Shown one piece after another: positions 8,610 to 16,981 of a DNA stretch of 43,929 bases (position 1 is the first letter of the stretch; each line of letters starts with the position of its first letter). Under the pieces are notes generated by a model. That model was given only the letters and a program-made list of their open reading frames with translations. It had not been told where the DNA came from and made no database searches. Origin of the DNA: a bacterium. GTDB taxonomy: Bacteria; SZUA-79; Acidulodesulfobacterales; Acidulodesulfobacteraceae. Position numbers and translations under genes: made by a program. The stretch is taken from the NCBI GenBank assembly GCA_021794475.1, contig JAJYQS010000022.1, forward strand, positions 1-43,929, read 5' to 3'.

Positions 8610-9626
8610 ATGAAAAAGACTGCAATGGAACATCAAAGTTTCTTAAAAATTTTACTATTTTTTATTTTAGTAATTTCATCAAGTATGTTTGTAAAATTAA
8701 GTCTTGTACGCAGGGCGTTTGCAGACCCTGACGGGTCGGGAAATAATTTTTTTTATAAAGGTTCTTTTGCGTTCGGTACTCCGCCCGCAAACAAATTTAT
8801 AACATATCAGATGATGACATATGAAGCCTTCGGTTCGGTATTTACAAATACAGGCTCCGTTAAAAACCTGCCTGCCAGTGTCACGAGATACGTTTACTTG
8901 CCGGAATTTATATGGACGAACAGCCTGCTTAATTCAAATGCGACTAATCTGTTTGAAGTTATAGTCCCTTTTGGGCAGGCAACTCAGCATCTCAGCAATC
9001 CGTCATCCCAGTATGAAAATTCAAGCACAGGATTAGGCGATATTTTAGTTTATGAAGGAGTATCCAGTAAAACATATTCAGACGGAAATTTATCGGCAAA
9101 TATTTTTCCGCAGGTTAGTTTTACGGTTCCGGCAGGCAGCTGGAATAACGATTCTACTATAAATCTGGGCGGCGATGAATGGCAGATAATGCCCACATTA
9201 ACCGGAGAATTTGCTTATAATTTGCCGTCAGACATGGCATTGAAATTAGATTATGCAATCGGTTACAGTTATAACGAAGGACACTCTGCAATTAATATGG
9301 CAGAGGTTAATGGCGGCGGGGCAAGCATTACAAATCCGGGAAATAATTTCTTTGCCGATATTTTCTTAAACTATTATATAACGCCTGCGCTGGATATTTA
9401 CAATGAAACTTCTTATGTGAATCAGGGTGCTAACAATGGATATGTTGGAAAAAACGCGCCTGTATATATGCAGGTAGATAACGGTTATAAAGATGTCGCA
9501 TCAGGTTTCGGTATTGACTATCATATAAAAAATGTTATGTTAGATGCTCGTGTTCTGAGAGATTTGCACGGCGATAACGGTCCGGACGGATTTTACAGTC
9601 AGGTTGGTTTAATAATGACGTTCTGA
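8610..9626 (+). CDS. Predicted outer-membrane beta-barrel protein (phenol-degradation MetA-like)
   Basis: The ATG at 8610 is preferred over upstream in-frame starts because GGGGAT (8600-8605) precedes it by about five bases. The protein has 338 residues, with a signal peptide ending in RRAFA before DPDGSG (about residue 38). The mature part is rich in Asn, Ser, Tyr and Gly and in alternating aromatic strands, and ends in Phe (SQVGLIMTF), as barrel proteins do. The C-terminal half (ALDIYNETSYVNQG..., DVASGFGIDYHIKNVMLDARVLRDLHGDNG) resembles the MetA-pathway/phenol-degradation family (PF13557), a poorly understood barrel group. It probably forms a channel or sensor acting with the inner-membrane SLAC1-like transporter encoded just upstream. 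Confidence 0.65.
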   Translation: MKKTAMEHQSFLKILLFFILVISSSMFVKLSLVRRAFADPDGSGNNFFYKGSFAFGTPPANKFITYQMMTYEAFGSVFTNTGSVKNLPASVTRYVYLPEFIWTNSLLNSNATNLFEVIVPFGQATQHLSNPSSQYENSSTGLGDILVYEGVSSKTYSDGNLSANIFPQVSFTVPAGSWNNDSTINLGGDEWQIMPTLTGEFAYNLPSDMALKLDYAIGYSYNEGHSAINMAEVNGGGASITNPGNNFFADIFLNYYITPALDIYNETSYVNQGANNGYVGKNAPVYMQVDNGYKDVASGFGIDYHIKNVMLDARVLRDLHGDNGPDGFYSQVGLIMTF

Positions 9627-9955
9627 TATAATTACAATATTCGGTTAATATCATTTTATATTGACCGTTATATAATTGTCTATTTAATATGATTGCGATG
9701 ATGCTATTTCGATTCTTTTGAAAAGAAGCAAGGGAATAAAATAAAAGAAGTAAAAGCTGCAAAAAATTGATAAAAATTATGATTATGTAATATGTCTATC
9801 AGTGCAGCCTTTGGGGGGAGGTATGGTCTATATATTGCATCTTTTAAAAAACATATATAGTAAGCATACTTAAGAATATCGAACGTGAATGTAAAAGATG
9901 ATAATAAATCGTCAGTTTATTATCATCTTTTTTTGTATTATTTTTATTATTCTAT
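9627..9955. other. 329-base convergent intergenic region
   Basis: No convincing gene is present. A G-rich GGGGGGAGG (9813-9821) is followed after one base by a 16-codon open frame (9823-9873), too close to be a normal start. The region ends in a strong bidirectional hairpin (9893-9931). Confidence 0.5.
9893..9931. terminator. Bidirectional intrinsic terminator between the OMP gene and divIVA
   Basis: AAAAGATGATAATAAA (9893-9908) and its perfect complement (9916-9931) form a 16-base stem with a seven-base loop, followed by a T run on the plus strand and, because the stem itself begins with A's, a T run on the minus strand. It lies between convergent genes. Confidence 0.85.
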
Positions 9956-10870
9956 TTAAAACGTAAACTTATTGACGTCGCCTAACAATTTTTCCAGTTC
10001 TTCGTTATCTATATCTACGCCGTCGTTATTATTATCTGCTTGACTTTTATTACTGCTATCTGCTTCATTTTTTAGGGCTTTATCAGATTCTGTTCGGGAA
10101 ATATGGACTTCGGCAGCATCGTTAGTGTTATACCCATCTTCAATTTTTTTTTCAGTTGGAGCCTCATTCCGATTTTGTGTATTATTCGACGTCGTTAAAT
10201 GAGTTAAATTATTATTTTCTTGATGGGTTTTATTTGTTGCATCCGGAGAATTTATTTTATTATTTTCCTGCGCTTTTTCTTTTGTTTCAGTGTAGGATGC
10301 GCCGTTTTCACCTTCTTTATCTTTATCATCGGTTATTTTAGACCGATTATTATCAGTCTTCAAGGCGTCGGCAAGATTATCAACAATTTTTTTATCTTTA
10401 ACGGACAAAGATAATTCAAGTTTTTTAGATTCTTCTACATTAACCAGATCAATATTTGTAGAAAGCAGATTTTTCATGGAATTTAGTATCAGAACGCGTT
10501 TATTTAAGAGTTCATTTGCACTGAGGTATATTTCGGAATATTTAGCGTATGCCTCATCGGTAATTCTTTTTGCTTCCATAATTGCATTATTCTTTATTGA
10601 CTCAGCTTCGCTTTTGGCGGCAGTTTTAATTTCATCGCCTATTGACCTCACCATTAATACAGCGTCGCTTATCATTTTGTCTTTTTCTTTAAATTCTTTA
10701 ATTTCTTGATTTTTTTTTACAATTTCTTCTTTGAGATTATAAAATTCGCCGTAAAGTTTTTCTAAGTCTTTGGCTATCAATTCTAAAAAATTATCAACCT
10801 CTGTAGTGTCATAGCCTTTGAGTCTGCGTGAAAATTTCTGAGATTTAATCTCCAATGGTGAAAGTTCCAT
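9956..10870 (-). CDS. divIVA: DivIVA-family protein with long Asn-rich tail
   Basis: Encodes 304 residues. The N-terminus (SPLEIKSQKFSRRLKGYDTTEVDNFLELIAKDLEKLY) is the DivIVA membrane-targeting domain, followed by coiled-coil segments to about residue 150. Residues 170-290 are low-complexity, rich in Asn, Asp, Lys, Ser and Thr, and the protein ends in an acidic-hydrophobic segment (DIDNEELEKLLGDVNKF). DivIVA proteins bind curved membranes and place division or polar-growth factors. AAGGAG about 11 bases upstream supports the ATG at 10870. The gene lies 239 bases downstream of yggT, an order seen in other bacteria, though ylmH and sepF are absent. The tail is much longer than in typical proteobacterial DivIVA-like proteins. 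Confidence 0.88.
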   Translation of the reverse strand: MELSPLEIKSQKFSRRLKGYDTTEVDNFLELIAKDLEKLYGEFYNLKEEIVKKNQEIKEFKEKDKMISDAVLMVRSIGDEIKTAAKSEAESIKNNAIMEAKRITDEAYAKYSEIYLSANELLNKRVLILNSMKNLLSTNIDLVNVEESKKLELSLSVKDKKIVDNLADALKTDNNRSKITDDKDKEGENGASYTETKEKAQENNKINSPDATNKTHQENNNLTHLTTSNNTQNRNEAPTEKKIEDGYNTNDAAEVHISRTESDKALKNEADSSNKSQADNNNDGVDIDNEELEKLLGDVNKFTF

Positions 10871-11109
10871 ATATAAAATGCTCCTTATATGAATAAATTA
10901 TTATCTTAATAATTATTTTAATTAGATATATATAAAATGTCAAATTTATAATTTTAAATATTAAAATTGAATAAGTTTAAGTTTAAATTTACAATAAAAA
11001 TTAAATTTATGCTGTCTCTAAATATAATATAGTATAATTTCAGGCTTATACTAATTAATATATTATTTTATATATTTTATTAGATTAATTAGTAACGCAT
11101 GCCGCATTC

Positions 11110-11424
11110 TTACCGTATTTTCAGACCGATTAAATAGCTTACCAAGTCATTCTGTAAATAGGCAAGAAGCATTTGCAATATATAAATTGCAAAAATAACA
11201 ATTATAGGCGATAAATCTATTCCGATATTTCCGATAGGAATAACCGCGCGTACTTTACGAAGGACAGGTTCGGTTATATCGTTAAGGAATCTTATAATAG
11301 GATTATACGGGTCGGGATTAACCCATGAAACTAATGCTTTAATAATGATTATCCACATATAAGCCTGAAGAAGTATGCTTATAATGTTAAAAACAAAGAA
11401 AACTAGATTTAATGAAAATCCCAT
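11110..11424 (-). CDS. yggT: YggT/YlmG-family membrane protein
   Basis: Encodes 104 residues with hydrophobic segments at about 5-30 and 65-98. The central INPDPYNPIIRFLNDITEPVLRKVRAVIP-type motif (here WVNPDPYNPIIRFLNDITEP) is characteristic of YggT/YlmG proteins. The role is unclear; the family is linked to division-site function, membrane biogenesis and osmotic resistance, and to DivIVA by gene order. GGGAG about eight bases upstream supports the ATG at 11424. Confidence 0.9.
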   Translation of the reverse strand: MGFSLNLVFFVFNIISILLQAYMWIIIIKALVSWVNPDPYNPIIRFLNDITEPVLRKVRAVIPIGNIGIDLSPIIVIFAIYILQMLLAYLQNDLVSYLIGLKIR

Positions 11425-11550
11425 TAATATTCTCCCGCTGATTTAAGTTAATTGTTAATCATCGTTAATGAATTATTTTATTTTTTTTGCTCTTACAAGT
11501 CCATTCATTCACAAATCATAATTTAGCTATTTGTCGTTATATCTGCTATT

Positions 11551-11655
11551 TTCTAACTATTAATTTAATTTTTTATTTGCCATATATTTGCGCTTAATTA
11601 TATTCTAACTATTAATTTAATTTTTTTATTTTCCATACATTTGCAATTAATTATA
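11551..11655. repeat. Tandem 52/53-base duplication
   Basis: Two adjacent copies begin with TTCTAACTATTAATTTAATT (at 11551 and 11603) and both end with TTAATTATA. They differ by a few substitutions and one inserted T, so the duplication is recent but not brand new. Confidence 0.9.
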
Positions 11656-11742
11656 TCACATGGGCATTATAAATTATAATATAATGTGATAATATAGTAT
11701 AATTATATGATAAATTATAGCAGTAATCGAAATTATTGCATA

Positions 11743-11772
11743 TTGACAGCCGTGAATAATTAATGATAAATA
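11743..11772 (+). promoter_or_regulatory. Possible polX-thiD promoter
   Basis: A perfect TTGACA (11743-11748) is followed by -10-like GATAAA at 16 bases or TAAATA at 18 bases. The leader would be about 45 bases. The -10 choice is uncertain. Confidence 0.4.
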
Positions 11773-11819
11773 AATAATAAATAAGAAGTTTCCGTCCTTA
11801 ATTAAAAAACTAATTAAAA

Positions 11820-13604
11820 ATGACTATAAACAAAGAAAAAATTGCTGAAATATTTGAAAAAATTTCTGAATTGCTTGAAATTAAAGGCGACAATATTTTT
11901 AAGATAAGAGCATATTTAAATGCATCACGTGTTATAAGTCAATTTCCCGGAAATATTGAAGATGCAGTTTTGAAAGGCGAACTATCAAAAATTCCTGGAA
12001 TAGGTAAAGATCTTGCCTCTAAAATTGAAGAATTAGTTAAAACCGGACGGCTGATTTATTATGAAGAGCTAAAAAAGTCAGTGCCTGAAGGTATTTTTGA
12101 ATTGTTAAAATTAAGAGGACTTGGTCCAAAAAAAACTAAAATTTTATATGAAAAATTAGGAATAAAAAATATTGCGGATTTAAAAACGGCGCTTGAAGAT
12201 AATAAATTACTCTATCTTGATGGATTTGGAGAAAAAACTGTAAGCAATTTAATCGAATCTATAAAAGAATATAATAACTTTAAAGAAAGATATTTGTACC
12301 CCGAAGCGCAGCTGGAAGCAAATCTAATCATTTCATATTTATTAGAAGCAGGCGGCAGTTTAATATCAAACATTGAAATAGCCGGTTCACTAAGAAGGAA
12401 ATTAGAAACAGTAGGCGATATAGATATCGTAGTTGCATCAAAATCAAAGAAATATGAAAATATTAAAACCGTATCGTCGGCAATAGCGGAAGTCTTTTTA
12501 AAATACGATAAAATAGCGCATGTTGAATCTAACGGAGATACAAAAATAAGCATTGTACTGGAAAACGGTATGCGTGTTGATTTAAGGCTCGTACCGCCGG
12601 AAGATTATATATATGCCCTGCATCATTTTACAGGTTCAAAACTTCACAATGAAGAATTGAGAAGCCGTGAAAAAAAACGCGGTTATAAAATAAATGAATA
12701 TGGAATTTACAATGCTGAACATAATAAAATAGCAGCTGCAGACGAAAATGAGTTTTATAATGTTTTTAATATGCAGTTTATCCCGCCGGAACTGAGAGAA
12801 GGAACGGGAGAGATAGAAGAGGCTCTGAAACACGATATTCCTGAGCTGATAAACATTAAAGATATAAGGGGAGTATTTCACGTACATACATCCTATACCG
12901 ATGGGAAAGAAAGTTTGGAAGAAATGGTTAAAACTGCTTTAGAATGGGGCTTTGAGTATATAGGTATAACCGACCATTCAGTTTCAGCGTTCTATGCTCA
13001 CGGACTCAGTGCCGATGAATTAAATTCTGAAATTGAATATATCGACAGACTGAATAAACGATATGAAGGAAAAATTACAATACTAAAAGGAATTGAATCC
13101 GATATCTTAGAAAACGGCGACCTTGATTATGGAAATGAGACGCTTTCTAAGTTAGATTTTGTGATAGCTTCGGTACATTCCAGATTTAATATGCATAAAG
13201 AAGATATGACCGCAAGAATAATAAAGGCAATAAAAAATCCTTACACGACTATGCTCGGGCATTTAACGGGAAGGTTGCTTCTGGAAAGAAAAGAATATGA
13301 AGTTGATATTTCCGCTGTTATAGATGCCCTAAGCGAATATAAGACCATAGTTGAACTCAATGCAAATCCTAAAAGGCTTGATATTGACTGGCGATATATT
13401 AAAGAAGCAATTTCTAAGTCGGTTATGCTTTCAATTAACCCTGACGCGCATAATAAAAAAGGCTTCGATGTTATCGAATATGGCGTAAACGCAGCCAGAA
13501 AGGGATGGACAACAAAGAATGATGTTTTAAATACTTATAGTATAGACGAAGTTTTAAATAAGATTAAAACAATAAGAGAGTATAAGCTAAATAAAACTAT
13601 TTGA
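11820..13604 (+). CDS. polX: DNA polymerase/3'-5' exonuclease PolX
   Basis: Encodes 594 residues in bacterial PolX order. Helix-hairpin-helix motifs lie at about 55-75 and 95-145 (KIPGIGKDLASKI, LRGLGPKKTKIL). The polymerase beta-type nucleotidyltransferase site is GSLRRKLETVGDIDIVV (189-205, metal ligands D200, D202 and D254). A PHP exonuclease domain runs from about 350 to the end, with FHVHTSYTDG (H354, H356, D361) and TDHS (D385, H386). PolX fills small gaps in base-excision repair. It has no Shine-Dalgarno sequence. Spacing to thiD is 14 bases, so the two genes are probably co-transcribed. Confidence 0.93.
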   Translation: MTINKEKIAEIFEKISELLEIKGDNIFKIRAYLNASRVISQFPGNIEDAVLKGELSKIPGIGKDLASKIEELVKTGRLIYYEELKKSVPEGIFELLKLRGLGPKKTKILYEKLGIKNIADLKTALEDNKLLYLDGFGEKTVSNLIESIKEYNNFKERYLYPEAQLEANLIISYLLEAGGSLISNIEIAGSLRRKLETVGDIDIVVASKSKKYENIKTVSSAIAEVFLKYDKIAHVESNGDTKISIVLENGMRVDLRLVPPEDYIYALHHFTGSKLHNEELRSREKKRGYKINEYGIYNAEHNKIAAADENEFYNVFNMQFIPPELREGTGEIEEALKHDIPELINIKDIRGVFHVHTSYTDGKESLEEMVKTALEWGFEYIGITDHSVSAFYAHGLSADELNSEIEYIDRLNKRYEGKITILKGIESDILENGDLDYGNETLSKLDFVIASVHSRFNMHKEDMTARIIKAIKNPYTTMLGHLTGRLLLERKEYEVDISAVIDALSEYKTIVELNANPKRLDIDWRYIKEAISKSVMLSINPDAHNKKGFDVIEYGVNAARKGWTTKNDVLNTYSIDEVLNKIKTIREYKLNKTI

Positions 13605-13618
13605 TTAAACAAAGCACT

Positions 13619-14659
13619 ATGAAAAAAATTTTATCGGTTGCAGGATACGACGGTTCAAGCGGCGCAGGAATTACGTCCGATGCAAAGATTTTTTCAAAAT
13701 TAAAGATATTGGGATTGTCTGCAATAACTGTGCTTACTGCCCAAAATCCGGATAATATATATAAAATTACCGCTGTTGACGACGATTTTTTTGATTATGA
13801 ACTTAAAGCGGTATTTGATTATTTTAAGATTGATTCCGTTAAAATAGGATTAATCGGAAGTGAACGGCAAAGCGTCGTTTTAGCCGGTTATATCAAAAAG
13901 TATAACGTAAAAGATGTTATTTTGGACCCTGTATTTGTATCTACTTCAGGTGTCAGATTAGGGGATACATGGGATACCGGAGATATTAACGTGGATAACT
14001 ATGCTTATGCTGCCGATAATGCAAATGTTTGTGCCGATAGCAGCCTTGATGCCAATGCTGCTGACACAGAAGCCGATAATAGTAATAGCAGAAATAAGAG
14101 CGGCTTTAACGGCGGCGGTAATTTTGATGCAGGTTATTTAGAACCTTTATTAAATATTGCTACAGTTATTACGCCTAATATTAACGAGGCAGAAATCATT
14201 TCCGGTCTGGAAATTAAAAATGTTGATTGTATGAAAGATGCAGCAGTTGCTATAAAAAACCAATATCGCTGCATTAAAAATATAATAATAAAAGGTTCGC
14301 ATTTGCGAGGCTCTCAGTCTTGCGGCATAACGACGGATGCCGATTTCAACAATGAAAACCGCCGTAGTAATGATGCTGTACAAAACGGCTGCTGCGAAGA
14401 CGAAGAGATAACAGATTTGTTATTTACCGAAAATAATGAGTTTGCGATATACAAAAAACGGCGTATTGTCACAGACAAGCAGATTCACGGAACAGGATGC
14501 GCCTTTTCCGCAATGATGGCGGCTCTTTTAACTAAAGGAATCAACCCTTATGATGCTTTAAATAAAACGGAAATATTTGTCGAAAAATTAATAAATAACT
14601 ATAAAATTATCCCGGATAATTCAGAAAACAAAAGAATTTATATAACAGCAAATATTTGA
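13619..14659 (+). CDS. thiD: Hydroxymethylpyrimidine (phosphate) kinase ThiD with two low-complexity insertions
   Basis: The ATG at 13619, just after the polX stop, is preferred over an in-frame TTG at 13601. The 346-residue protein phosphorylates HMP and HMP-P in thiamine synthesis. The ribokinase-fold core is intact: AGYDGSSGAGITSD (8-21), LDPVFVSTSG (102-111) and the catalytic HGTGCAFSA (290-298). Two extra segments explain why it is about 80 residues longer than the usual 265. Residues 117-172 are rich in Asp, Asn, Ala and Ser, and residues 229-262 are rich in Asn, Asp and Cys. Both lie at surface-loop positions, so activity is likely kept. No other thiamine gene is nearby. Confidence 0.88.
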   Translation: MKKILSVAGYDGSSGAGITSDAKIFSKLKILGLSAITVLTAQNPDNIYKITAVDDDFFDYELKAVFDYFKIDSVKIGLIGSERQSVVLAGYIKKYNVKDVILDPVFVSTSGVRLGDTWDTGDINVDNYAYAADNANVCADSSLDANAADTEADNSNSRNKSGFNGGGNFDAGYLEPLLNIATVITPNINEAEIISGLEIKNVDCMKDAAVAIKNQYRCIKNIIIKGSHLRGSQSCGITTDADFNNENRRSNDAVQNGCCEDEEITDLLFTENNEFAIYKKRRIVTDKQIHGTGCAFSAMMAALLTKGINPYDALNKTEIFVEKLINNYKIIPDNSENKRIYITANI

Positions 14660-14732
14660 GTATGCTGCCTGACTGTAATGTTTATGTTTATGCCGGATAA
14701 GGTTTTAAAAAGTATTTTTTTGCCTACAATAT

Positions 14733-15527
14733 TTATCCTGCTATTTTTTGGAGCAGTTTGTTTAGCTTGCCGATTGGCTGGTATCCTCTTATAGTTTTTA
14801 CTAACTCTAGACCTTTATATATAAATAATGTTGGAGTTCCTGTGACGCCAAGCATTGTTCCTTTTTTTATATTTTGTTTTATAAGGCTGACGGTCACATT
14901 ATGTTTCACGCATGACTGCTCTTTTTTCATATTCAGCAGTCCTTTATCATTTTTTTCCAAAAAATAATAAATATCGCCTATTGTGCTCCATTTTGACTGA
15001 TATTTATAAAGCAGGCTTCTTATTTTAAGATATTTATTATTATGTTTTGTGCTCTGCAAGGCTGAACAGTCGGCATATTTGGCTGCTTTGAAAGCGAAAG
15101 GATGAATGAGCGTTAAAGGAAAATCTCTATAGATAAAATATATCTTTCCGGTATTAATATAATTTTTTATTAGATGCGGCAAATCCAATTCTTCAAATTT
15201 CCTGCACCAGTAACATTGAAAATCGGTATAGACAACAATGGTAACATTTGCATCAGGATTACCCTGAACCCTTTGAGCATTCACAAGATGTGCGATTGTT
15301 CTCTGCGTCAGGTTTGCATGAGCCGAAGCTTTCGAAACATTTATAAAAAGCAGCAGCAGCATACAGGATACGATAATGAAGGCTGGGTATATTATTGATT
15401 GAATATTTTTTGCGATGGCTGCAGCAGGTATTAAATAATGTGCATCACCGTTCGCCAGACGATTTTTTGTTCTTAATCCGATATTTTTATTGCTGTATGT
15501 ATCGTTTAGCAGGTAATTATGTTTCAT
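14733..15527 (-). CDS. DsbA/BdbD-like thioredoxin-fold protein, membrane-anchored
   Basis: The ATG at 15527 is preceded by AAGGTGG about seven bases upstream, so it is chosen over a GTG at 15536. The protein has 264 residues. A basic cytoplasmic region (1-40) leads to one hydrophobic helix (about 45-65) that may be a signal anchor or a cleavable signal ending in KASA. The periplasmic thioredoxin-like domain has a CYWC redox motif (VYTDFQCYWCRKFEE) and a cis-proline loop GTPTLF. The family (thioredoxin_4) includes DsbA-like disulfide oxidases and DsbC/DsbG-like isomerases. It could oxidise exported proteins such as pilus components. No DsbB partner is in the window. It lies 158 bases after the DHS-like gene on the same strand. 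Confidence 0.82.
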   Translation of the reverse strand: MKHNYLLNDTYSNKNIGLRTKNRLANGDAHYLIPAAAIAKNIQSIIYPAFIIVSCMLLLLFINVSKASAHANLTQRTIAHLVNAQRVQGNPDANVTIVVYTDFQCYWCRKFEELDLPHLIKNYINTGKIYFIYRDFPLTLIHPFAFKAAKYADCSALQSTKHNNKYLKIRSLLYKYQSKWSTIGDIYYFLEKNDKGLLNMKKEQSCVKHNVTVSLIKQNIKKGTMLGVTGTPTLFIYKGLELVKTIRGYQPIGKLNKLLQKIAG

Positions 15528-15685
15528 TTTGACCACCTTTTTAATCTTAAGGAGTTTGATTTGAATGTTAATACGGTATAATTAATGCCTTTAAATGTAT
15601 AATTTTAATATAATATACTAATTAATGTATAATAAATAATATATTATATAAATAATATATACTGAGTTATATATTAGAATAAATA

Positions 15686-16624
15686 TTATAATTTGTCAAT
15701 CAGCATTGAATACAGCAAAGGAAGCATTATTTCATGGTGTCCGGTAAGGGAAAAAAATCTTCCTCCCTGCTGAGTAGGTCTTCTAAGTACATTAACATTC
15801 GGTCTGTAATGTTGTATAAAATCCATATTAGCCGTAACGATATTGTTAACCGCAAATCCGAGATTTCTTGAAAGCGTCAATGCTTTAAGAAAAATTTCAG
15901 GCATAGTTACTGCGGAACCGATATTTAAATATACTCCTCCGTCAAGCTTAGAAACTATTGATGTAAATTTTTTAAAATCTATAAGGCTTGATTTTCCGAT
16001 CGCTTCGCCGTTTGCAGAAGGATGCATATGTATAATATCCGCTCCGATAGTCACGTGAACCGTGACAGGTATACCAAGCTCATATGCCCTTGATATAATA
16101 CTTAAATTTTTATTTTTAAAATCAGAATTATAAATAAACCTGCCTATGCTTTCACCTATACCTTTATTTTCTGCAGCGCCTTCGCTGATAGCATTGTTAA
16201 GCAATTCCGCAGTATCTTTTGCCATACCGAACAAGCCGCTGTCTATTTCAGCCGATACATCTTCAGATGTCTTTCCGCTGTAACTTATCTCAAAATCATG
16301 TATAATTCCTGCTCCGTTCAATGCTATGCTGTTAACGAGACCAATTTCCATTAAATGGATTAATATTGGAGCAAGTCCTACTTTTATAACGTGAGCGCCC
16401 ATACCGACGGCAATGAAAGAACCTTTTCTGTGCCGGGCTATTATTTCTTCTGAAAGCTCTTTAATATCGCTTGCGGCTAAATAATCAGGCAGTATTTTAA
16501 TAAAATCATTAAAAGAACCGCCTTTGTTAAATCTTTTAGAAAAAGAATTGATATTTACTTTAGACGGTCTGTCTTTAAGCAGGTAAGTTTTTATTTTTCT
16601 GTTGTCGATTGGGGTTATATTCAT
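15686..16624 (-). CDS. Deoxyhypusine-synthase-like protein of unknown function
   Basis: Encodes 312 residues with a Rossmann-like pattern. Recognisable blocks are GMGAHVIKVGL (about 74-84), ALNGAGIIHDFE, HVTIGADIIHMHP, GGVYLNIGSAVTMPEIFLKA, YRPNVNVLRRPTQQGG and LTGHHEIMLPLL. I associate these with a conserved bacterial family loosely related to deoxyhypusine synthase (NAD-dependent transfer of the spermidine butylamine group) and usually left as hypothetical. The catalytic lysine context of true deoxyhypusine synthase (SWGK) is not seen; the equivalent region reads TQQGGRFFSLTGHH. Bacteria lack eIF5A, so another substrate is expected. The gene starts seven bases after the stop of a rubredoxin gene, which points to a redox link. 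Function is unknown. Confidence 0.6.
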   Translation of the reverse strand: MNITPIDNRKIKTYLLKDRPSKVNINSFSKRFNKGGSFNDFIKILPDYLAASDIKELSEEIIARHRKGSFIAVGMGAHVIKVGLAPILIHLMEIGLVNSIALNGAGIIHDFEISYSGKTSEDVSAEIDSGLFGMAKDTAELLNNAISEGAAENKGIGESIGRFIYNSDFKNKNLSIISRAYELGIPVTVHVTIGADIIHMHPSANGEAIGKSSLIDFKKFTSIVSKLDGGVYLNIGSAVTMPEIFLKALTLSRNLGFAVNNIVTANMDFIQHYRPNVNVLRRPTQQGGRFFSLTGHHEIMLPLLYSMLIDKL

Positions 16625-16631
16625 TTGTCGG

Positions 16632-16790
16632 TTATAATTTTACAAAATGCGTTTTGTCTGCTCCGCATACGGGGCACACCCAATCGTCAGGCAGGTCTTT
16701 AAAAGCGGTACCCTGTTCAACACCTCCGATACTATCCCCGTTTTCAGGGTCGTAAATATATCCGCAAACCTCGCACTGGTATTTATCCAT
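16632..16790 (-). CDS. Rubredoxin (52 residues)
   Basis: A short complete gene: [18 protein letters not shown] and so on to [10 protein letters not shown]. The iron site is canonical, with CxxCG (C6, C9) and CPVCG (C39, C42), and the core has the usual DDWVCPVCG. Rubredoxins carry one Fe(Cys)4 centre and move single electrons in anaerobic or oxygen-detoxifying pathways. The ATG at 16790 is preceded by GGAG ten bases upstream; another in-frame ATG at 16805 would add five residues but would place that GGAG inside the gene. Its stop is seven bases before the deoxyhypusine-synthase-like gene, so the two are almost certainly co-transcribed. Confidence 0.93.
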   Translation of the reverse strand: MDKYQCEVCGYIYDPENGDSIGGVEQGTAFKDLPDDWVCPVCGADKTHFVKL

Positions 16791-16833
16791 CTTACATATC
16801 TCCATTTAATTAAATTAAATAATATTAAACTGA

Positions 16834-16862
16834 ATTATATACATAGTATGTATAGTCTATAC
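16834..16862 (-). promoter_or_regulatory. Promoter and overlapping dyads upstream of the first rubredoxin
   Basis: On the minus strand a perfect TATAAT lies at 16834-16839. Directly upstream are two overlapping odd-length dyads: ATACATAGTATGTAT (16839-16853) and GTATAGTCTATAC (16850-16862). No good -35 is visible, which suits an activator-dependent promoter. Confidence 0.4.
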
Positions 16863-16871
16863 TTTCTTCAT

Positions 16872-16957
16872 AGTTAAATTATCAGATATTATATGTCAAC
16901 ATATACATAATAACCGCCGCCGATTTTTAATCTTCAAATTGACAGTTAAATTATCAG
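16872..16957. repeat. Direct repeat between the rubredoxin genes
   Basis: AGTTAAATTATCAG occurs at 16872-16885 and again at 16944-16957, each followed by a similar TTATAT-rich stretch, with a GC-rich ACCGCCGCCG island between them (about 16912-16921). It may mark an old local duplication that produced the rubredoxin pair. Confidence 0.6.
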
Positions 16958-16981
16958 CTGTTATATATTATATGAAGCAGA

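Larger units (their letters stand above)
11425..11819. other. 395-base divergent intergenic region between yggT and polX
   Basis: Contains a tandem duplication of a 52-base AT-rich unit (11551-11602 and 11603-11655) and a possible polX promoter at 11743-11772. No gene or RNA is recognised. Confidence 0.6.

Noticed and set aside
9823-9873. 16-codon open frame after GGGGGGAGG
   Set aside because: The ribosome-binding run is one base from the ATG, which is too close for initiation, so it is kept only as an observation and not called a gene.
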